Source of the DNA: Margaritispora aquatica | Taxonomy: Eukaryota > Ascomycota > Leotiomycetes > Helotiales > Discinellaceae | DNA length: 64,000 nucleotides | NCBI GenBank assembly: GCA_007644065.1 | Contig: VJWN01000007.1 | Location: 1,364,001 to 1,428,000 of the forward strand | Direction of reading: 5' to 3' | Shown: piece after piece, positions 57,542 through 64,000 of the stretch | Layout of the letters: every line of letters begins with the position of its first letter | Numbering within the stretch: position 1 is the first letter of the stretch | Made by a program: the position numbers and the translations under genes | Notes under the pieces: model-generated | The model's input: the letters and a program-made list of their open reading frames with translations, nothing else | Databases searched by the model: none | What the model was told of the DNA's origin: nothing

Positions 57542-60500
57542 TCATGAGGACCCTAATATCTTCGCATAGGCATCTTCGACCTCGGAGGCCAACTCCAACA
57601 GCGTCACAATCACAATTTGGTGAGTCAGATTTGGGAGTCTGTCACGGTGTAGACCAATCCATTCCAATCTAACACTATTAGTTTCGGCAAAGGAACAAAA
57701 TGCTTTCGAGTACTTACGGTGGCGTTGCTTCACCCATGTCTCGCAGCTGCGGCGTCTCGATTATTGGCGGCTCAAGGGCAGTGTAGTTGTATTTTGATTG
57801 CGGCATATTGACTTCTGCTGTGATCTTCTGTTGCTCTCCATCCTTCCTGTCAGCATCACTCTCGCCTGGGACGCCTGTGATTTTGACGGCTGAAGGAGGA
57901 AGCGGTTTCCCAAGCTTCTGTGCGAGAGCTTTAGAGTGTGAAGCCCACATGCCTCGAATATAGCTAATCCGAGAATAGTTCCAGCCTACTTCTACTTTGC
58001 CTTCAAACGAGCTTTTAAATATGTAATCGATATGGTTCGAATTCGGAACCTGCCAGGTCTGCATTGTGGCTTCAACTTTGGGAACCTTCAGAATGGTCCC
58101 TCCACGAGATCCAGTTGCACTGCTGACTACATCCTCTACAGAGAGTTCGCCAACAGATCTTGGCACTTCTATCTTCTTTACACCTGCAAGACCAATTCGA
58201 AGTTGACCAAGCGTAAGTCCAAGACTGCTGTGAATTTTGCCTCTGTCCATGGTGACTGCAAATCTAGCCTGAGCATCCAAAGCTTCAAGTTTGAAGACCT
58301 GGTTTTCAGAGAAGGTGTTAGGAAAGGCTCCCATATTGACGGCTTTGAGAGTGACAATAACATCCGTGTGTAGCGAAATGGGGGACTTTGCTATCTTGTC
58401 GTCCACTACTGGGTCAGATGGGCGTTTCGGAAGAGGCAGGTTAACATGCGCTATTGATTTGCGTTTCATGAATTTCTCGATTTCTGTCAGAGATGCCTCA
58501 TAGTTATTTCTTTTTTCTTGAACCAGTCTCTGAAATGCTTGATATAACGCAAGGGCTTGAGAAGCGGTGGCTGTAGTGCAAAATACTTGCACGGCTTCTC
58601 CATCTAGTATTGCTACCAGGCGATCTGCCTTTGCATTTACACCATTTCTAACATTGTACATCAAAAATCTCAGTGATGTTATATCCGCAACGAGAAACGC
58701 TTGGTAGTCGAATGCAGCTTTGACTCGAAGCTGGCTGAAAGACACAGATCCTTGGACAAGTGGAGTTTGGTTCAGAGCCATTTCTCGCGCGGGCCACTGG
58801 ATCGAGGTCCGCATTTTGAAATCCTGCAAGGCGACAAACCCACTCATTCTACCTGTGCTATCAACTCCCACCTTGTCGAAACCGAGGCACAGATTTTGCT
58901 CCCAGTCGGAATTCTTTTTCGAAGAAATCCAAAAGTTAGAAATCATGAACACTGATTTACCAATTGCTTGACCAAGATCTATCCGTACATCTAGTTCAGC
59001 AATGGAAACTGTTGCATTCCAAGGAAATGCACCAGTAGCAGCAACCTGCTGATATCTTTGAACGAGGAAGGTTTGCGTTTGTATGTTCGCAGTAGCTGGC
59101 GTGGGTGTAGGTGTAGCTGAAGCTTGCCGAATCTCAACTGGAACCCATATCTCTCGAAACAGAAGAAAGTCCTGTAGTTGCTTAGCGTTTACGAGTACCT
59201 TCATTGGACTGATCTTTAAAATAGCTGAAATGCCACTCGTGCCACTCAAATGCTTGCTGTTCATCAATGACAAAAAGACTGAATCGACATCGAAACTGCC
59301 GGTTGACTCTCGAGAGTATACATGTTGGACTGAAGCTTGGAGTCTGCTAAAGGTAGCAGAGGCAGCAAAGAAATGCCCATGCTCAGGCGATCGAACAGTG
59401 TTTATGGTAATATAAATGTCATCAAACCGAGCTGTTGCGGCCACTCTTGCTATTGGCTGGCAACTGAGTGTGAATTCTTGCTGGCAGATTCGAAGGCCCA
59501 GGTTTAGACGTGTCCGGCCAAGTACGGCACTAGGATCGGCTGTCAATAGGTTGTCTTCATCTACTGACATAAACTTTTGTGGAGATGTCTTGATGGAAGA
59601 AACTTTCGCCATATCATCATCATCGTTCACAATGTCCTTGAGAGTGGCAGAGACTTCCATAATCAATGGCACCACTGAAGGATATAATATATTTGATGAT
59701 GCATCAACTTTGACTTCTGCATTCAAGGATGGATCATCGAGTCCATTGTCGGTATATTCAATTTTCCAGGCAAGGCCGGGAGCTCGTAGGGCAGTATGGC
59801 CATTAGTATCACTATTCGTGAATTGACCATACTTTCCAGCCTGGGGAAACCTCAAGTTCTGTGATGCTGGCCCCGTGTTCGATTCGGCGAATTGCTTCCC
59901 AGAAAAGAATACAACGGCACCAGCAAAATCAGCATCGACTAGAAGGGATTCCATTCTCTTTTTCCCTAAAAATGGCTTCCTGCGGTTTGACTCCGTTGGT
60001 GGACTGGGTGCTTTAGTAGTCCACGTTTCCGTGGCCGCACGAACCTTGTTAGCTGCAGAGTTGATGGATTTCTGTAAACCAGAAACACCCCTCATAAACT
60101 GTGAAGTCAATCGAAGATCAAGCGACTTTCCAGCAGCCTGAAATGCGAGTCTCCGAGCATCGGATGTAGAAACATATCCAACGTTGAAAATGACTTCAGG
60201 AAGTAATGCGGAATTAAGTGACCGTTGGGATTTATTCTGAGAGGTTGTAGCCATCTGAAGCAGAAGGTCCTCTAGGGTCAATCTCGCAGAGTTCTCCTTC
60301 CTTGTCGAAAGATCGAGACGCTTGAGTGAAAGGACTAAGTTTTCTTTCTCATGTTCTAGCCCACGGTTGTTATCGTAGGTTCCGACAAGCCAGCTAACCC
60401 GAATGTTGAGTATTTCCAGGGAATATGTGGAAGCAAACATGATTGTGGAGCCAGAACTGCTTTCTTCGTAATTGCCTTCCTCGTTGTTGATAGAAATTCG

Positions 60501-63500
60501 TGGTTTTGTCTTGCGAAGCTTGCGCAGATATTGTTTTTCTCGAGAGAGATCAATATCCCTGATCTTTTCCTGTAAATGACCAATCACATCTACTACTGAA
60601 GACGCAGTATCTGCGAATAGATTGATCTCCAGACCATCGCTCTTAAGATTGAAGGACTTGACTTCATCGCCCGCATCGTTCAATTTAGATGAAGCTGTGA
60701 GTAGCGCTCTAAAGGCCAGGTTTCCACACGGTTCCATAATGTTGTCATTCCAACGAGAAATCTCAAATGTAACTTGACGAAGCCTCATGCGCACCTGGGG
60801 GAATTTAAATACTGGGCCTGGGTTTTCGGGACGATTTGCAATCAGCAATTCCACACAACCGAGATTGAAGTCTAGTCGTGCACTCTTGCGATCGCTTGCT
60901 CCGCTCTGTGCATTTGCGAAAACATTGAAGCCAGCTAGGGTAAAATGGCCCTCATATATAATAGGCGTGTCTTTAGTCCCCGAAAGCGTCCTGGGCGATT
61001 GTGTTCTGCCAAATATCTCTTCGAGGTGACCCTGGACGGCTTTGATATCCTCTTGTATATCTGCAACAACGGTTGATATTTCTGGTCTATTCAAAGCACT
61101 GAGGAGACTATGAACTGCCGCGGCGTCAAGCTCCACAGGTTCAACAGAAGCGAATACTGCCAAAACATTTTCCTCGGCCGACATACTGCTAGTAATTCGA
61201 CCGTTGGTTGGAGGCATCTGGAGCAACGAAATGCTTTTAGGTGCATGCGAAAGGACAGTCTGTATATCATGAGAATGCTCTTTAATGTCGAAGTCAAAGA
61301 CAAGGTCATGGTTCAAGTGCGCTGAAATTGAAGCTCTTGCGACCACTCCCGAGACGTTGTAAGTCAAGGACTGAAGAAGGGGTATGCTGATTTGGTACTG
61401 ATCGAGAAACATAGCAACATTTATCCTGGTAGTCTTCGCAAGCCCGTGCAAAGGAGTTGGCTTAGGGTGATTCGCTTGACGCACTGGAAGTGCCTCTTTT
61501 AAGCGATATAGTTGGGCGATTTCGTCGCCGACAACAACGTCAAAGATTTCTATAAGAGCCAGTATATCTTGTTCAACTAGAAAAGAAAGCTCCCGGCAAT
61601 TTCCCGCAATTTTAAAGGTATCAACCTGAGAGTCCGCAGCAAGTCTCGTTTCGTATGTAGTGTACAAGCTTGGGTGTCGCAGTTGGAAAAAAGTGAGCTC
61701 TTGTGATCTTGTTTTGGCTTTGGATGTAGCGGCTTCAGCGGCAAGCATTAGACTGATTGTGTTTTGACTGTCCTGCGTTCCGTAATCAATCATGACAAAG
61801 GATGCTGTTAAGCCTTTGCTGATTGAAGCAGACCTAATGTTGATAGAATCAAGAGTGATTGAGGCTTTATTGGTGGCTACTAGAATGTGTAGTTCTTGTC
61901 TCTGCGCGAGTGAAGGCTCTTTGGATACCTTCATTACTGGATTTTCCAATGTTGACTCTGTGGGGGTCGTATCGTTTTGACTGTATATTTGGAGGATGTC
62001 CTCTGCCAGCTCTAGCAGTTCCCAGTTTAACGTAATGGAAGCATCATTGCAGAACATCTCAACAGTGGTGGTTTGGGCGAGTCGCTCTACGACTTGAGGA
62101 TCGAGTTCGACACTAGACGAGCTCCGAACTTCGATTGCTGCAGTGACTTCGGAAAACGTAATCTCATTTTCCTTTGGTCCGGGGTCAAGTACAAGTCTAA
62201 TGTCCTCAGTTCGGAAAGACATCTTTATGGGGCGAGAACCTGAAGCAGAGACATGTGGCTCGGACTCTAATGCAGTTCCATATACTTTTTTCATCACAAG
62301 ACATCCATTGATGTTGCTAAGATCCCAGCTTCGCCAAAGGGATAAGCTTGCTTGAACACGCTGCCGAGCATCTAGAGGCACAGTCTCGGTATTGTTCAAG
62401 CATCGTATCGTGATATCTCTCTGGGTCGATGGATCTAAACTCGCAAACATGTGGTGAAGTCGAGTCACTATCTTCCATGAATCACTTGTCCTAAGATGAT
62501 CTGTCGCAGAACGCAATACATAAGATGGCCGAGTCAAAAATAGAGGATCGGCCACTTTCTGTCCTGCAGTCGCAACTAAAAAGATAAACAGCTCCAAACG
62601 ATTGTGCTGCTGCCTCAACTGAGAAGAGAACATCTCAGCCAGGTCGCTGCCAAGTACTTCTGTGCGGTGTAGTAGTGAAGCGAGGTATTCGATCTTGTTG
62701 CTGGCTGTAGCTATCTCCAGGCACTTGAATGTAAGATTCAAAGAACTTTCATCACCAGATACTACCCAAAACACAATGTCTTCTATGACTCCATTGATAG
62801 CAGCTTGAGTGTCGTTCATGTCCGAATATCGTTCCTTTGCTGAAAATGTTGCCGAAACTAATGATACATGAACTGCCGACGACTCACGAACACCTTCGGT
62901 TTCCGGATTTGATAGAGCGGTCTCTGACCTCAGTGTGACACTGATGCCGGTAACAGAAATATCGTACTGGTCATGTGTATCTTGTCTAATATTGTGCGAT
63001 ACTGAACTGACAGAGGAGTTCACGAAACGGAGATTGACGGCAGAAGTACGAGCACAAAAGTCGATCACTTGGCCCTTTGGAATTTTCTGCCGATTGAGGT
63101 CAAATATGTCATTCATGCAGTCAATTTGCAACACATCCAGCAAGTCGTCAGGTTCAACTGCTTGAATGGCGCCAAGCAAGTCAGAGACAGCACGAACTGC
63201 ATTTGGTTTGAAAACTCCACGAACTCCGCTGGGTGATTCAAGCATGAAGCTTATGTGTGTAGAGCCTTCCGCGACTCTATCTTGAGGTACATCTTGAAGT
63301 CCAACCTTGATGTTCCTCATAAAATTAGGAGAGGTTTGAGTGATATCAGGGAGATCCTCTGGATCAGGCTCTACACCCTCAAGGGGAAAATAAGGCGATA
63401 TGTAAGAGCTGGAGAAGGTGACCGACGATGGTGGCATACTACGATGCTCCCCCACAGCGCTGTAGAATGATGATTGATGTCCCGATGAAGCTGAAGCATC

Positions 63501-64000
63501 TCTCAGTGGTGTCCGCCGCCCTGGTCCAGCATTTGTCTGTAAACTTCGAGACCGTGAATTGAGCCTTTGCGTATCTCGTGCTCTGAGGGAACTATGTGGA
63601 CGAACGATGCTTGCGTCGCTCTGGCTTGAAGCAGATATAGACAGAAATGAGCTCTTGTGCCGAAGAGATACATCCCTTGCATCTGTACTGGATCCTTTTG
63701 ATCGTATCGACTTAAGGTCGAGGACAGCTGACGAGACAGGCAACGGTAGTGGTGGGATGGATTGCGCGGGTGGGTCCACATCTACTAGCATACTAGCATC
63801 CAGAAGATGAGGATGTAAAAGAAAATCAGCTCGATGGGTTCTCTGATCATGCATTTTGATGTGTTCTTGCTGCAGCTGACGATTTTCTGAAAAGTCCAAC
63901 GCTCTCTGTATCATGGTGAAGGACAGTGAAGTCTGAATAAATGCGTGTGTTTCAACAGGATGCTGAGTTCTAGAGCGGTGCCTGGATGCCGATTCTGCGT
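57542..64000 (-). CDS. CSF1: Csf1/BLTP1-type bridge-like lipid transfer protein, 3' part (5' end outside window)
   Basis: A minus-strand frame is open from the right edge (64000) to the donor at 57717. It joins a last exon, 57668-57542, across a 49-bp intron, giving 2135 residues of the C-terminal part. HAFIQTSLSFTMIQRALDFS opens the visible part, and NYTALEPPIIETPQLRDMGE, then LEWIGLHRDRLPNLTHQIVI across the intron, close it. These ends are diagnostic of fungal Csf1 (fermentation-associated protein), the fungal BLTP1/Tweek relative. The protein is a very long beta-groove rod anchored in the ER by an N-terminal helix (outside the window). It is thought to move phospholipids between membranes, with reported roles in cold tolerance and GPI-anchor supply. 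Low-complexity Ser-rich linkers (about the first 150 visible residues) interrupt the beta-rich segments. No frameshift or stop is seen across 6.3 kb. Confidence 0.93.

Noticed and set aside
1..64000. CRISPR arrays, insertion sequences, integrated viruses
   Set aside because: No spaced direct-repeat array, no transposase or reverse-transcriptase motif, no terminal inverted repeats with target duplications and no viral-type gene were seen.

Overview
The window is nuclear DNA of a filamentous ascomycete (Pezizomycotina). The genes are split by short GT-AG introns of about 45-210 bp, usually with a CTAAC/CTAAT branch point. The proteins are typical ascomycete families: DUF2415, DUF7730, a PTH11-like rhodopsin-domain receptor, Mtc6, Csf1, STU1, ASK1 and CYP61/ERG5. 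AT-rich intergenic DNA and the gene set would fit a leotiomycete, but that placement is an impression and not a test. I see no bacterial, organellar or viral DNA and no intact transposon.

Layout, left to right. The end of a FAD aromatic monooxygenase (1-218, +) is followed by a DUF2415 WD40-like protein (-) divergent from mitochondrial Hsp70 SSC1 (+). Then come eIF3g/TIF35 (+), a seven-helix rhodopsin-domain protein (+), a DUF7730 protein (+), an unknown single-pass membrane protein (+) and an O-methyltransferase (+). MTC6 (-) and SEC62 (+) diverge from a 0.5 kb promoter, and SEC62 converges on a 955-residue PH-domain protein (-). A 4 kb gene-poor stretch with microsatellites and a 91-bp tandem duplication precedes a coiled-coil protein (+) and an L-2-hydroxyglutarate dehydrogenase-like flavoprotein (+). 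An intron-containing tRNA-Glu(UUC) (-) and a BSP-type metallopeptidase (-) follow. Next are the spindle genes STU1 (+) and ASK1 (+), a small charged protein (-), ERG5/CYP61 (-), a second gene-poor stretch with tRNA-Ile(AAU) (+), an Arg/Ser-rich protein (-), AIM41 (+) and eEF2 (-). The last feature is the 3' two thirds of the giant lipid-transfer protein gene CSF1 (-), which runs off the right edge.

Most of this is core housekeeping: translation (eIF3g, eEF2, two tRNAs), ER and mitochondrial protein import and folding (SEC62, SSC1), the mitotic spindle (STU1, ASK1), sterol synthesis (ERG5) and lipid transport (CSF1). The accessory flavour is limited to the left-edge monooxygenase, the rhodopsin-domain protein, DUF7730, the O-methyltransferase and the BSP peptidase. 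They are scattered and do not form a biosynthetic cluster.

Exon boundaries were worked out by hand from splice consensus, phase and family similarity; no alignment or search was run. I found no convincing wholly new biological system. The most notable local oddities are the 91-bp duplication carrying two hairpins and a near-perfect 5' splice site per unit, a frame-neutral 57-bp intron in MTC6, very small terminal exons in eEF2 and ERG5, and the STU1-ASK1 adjacency.
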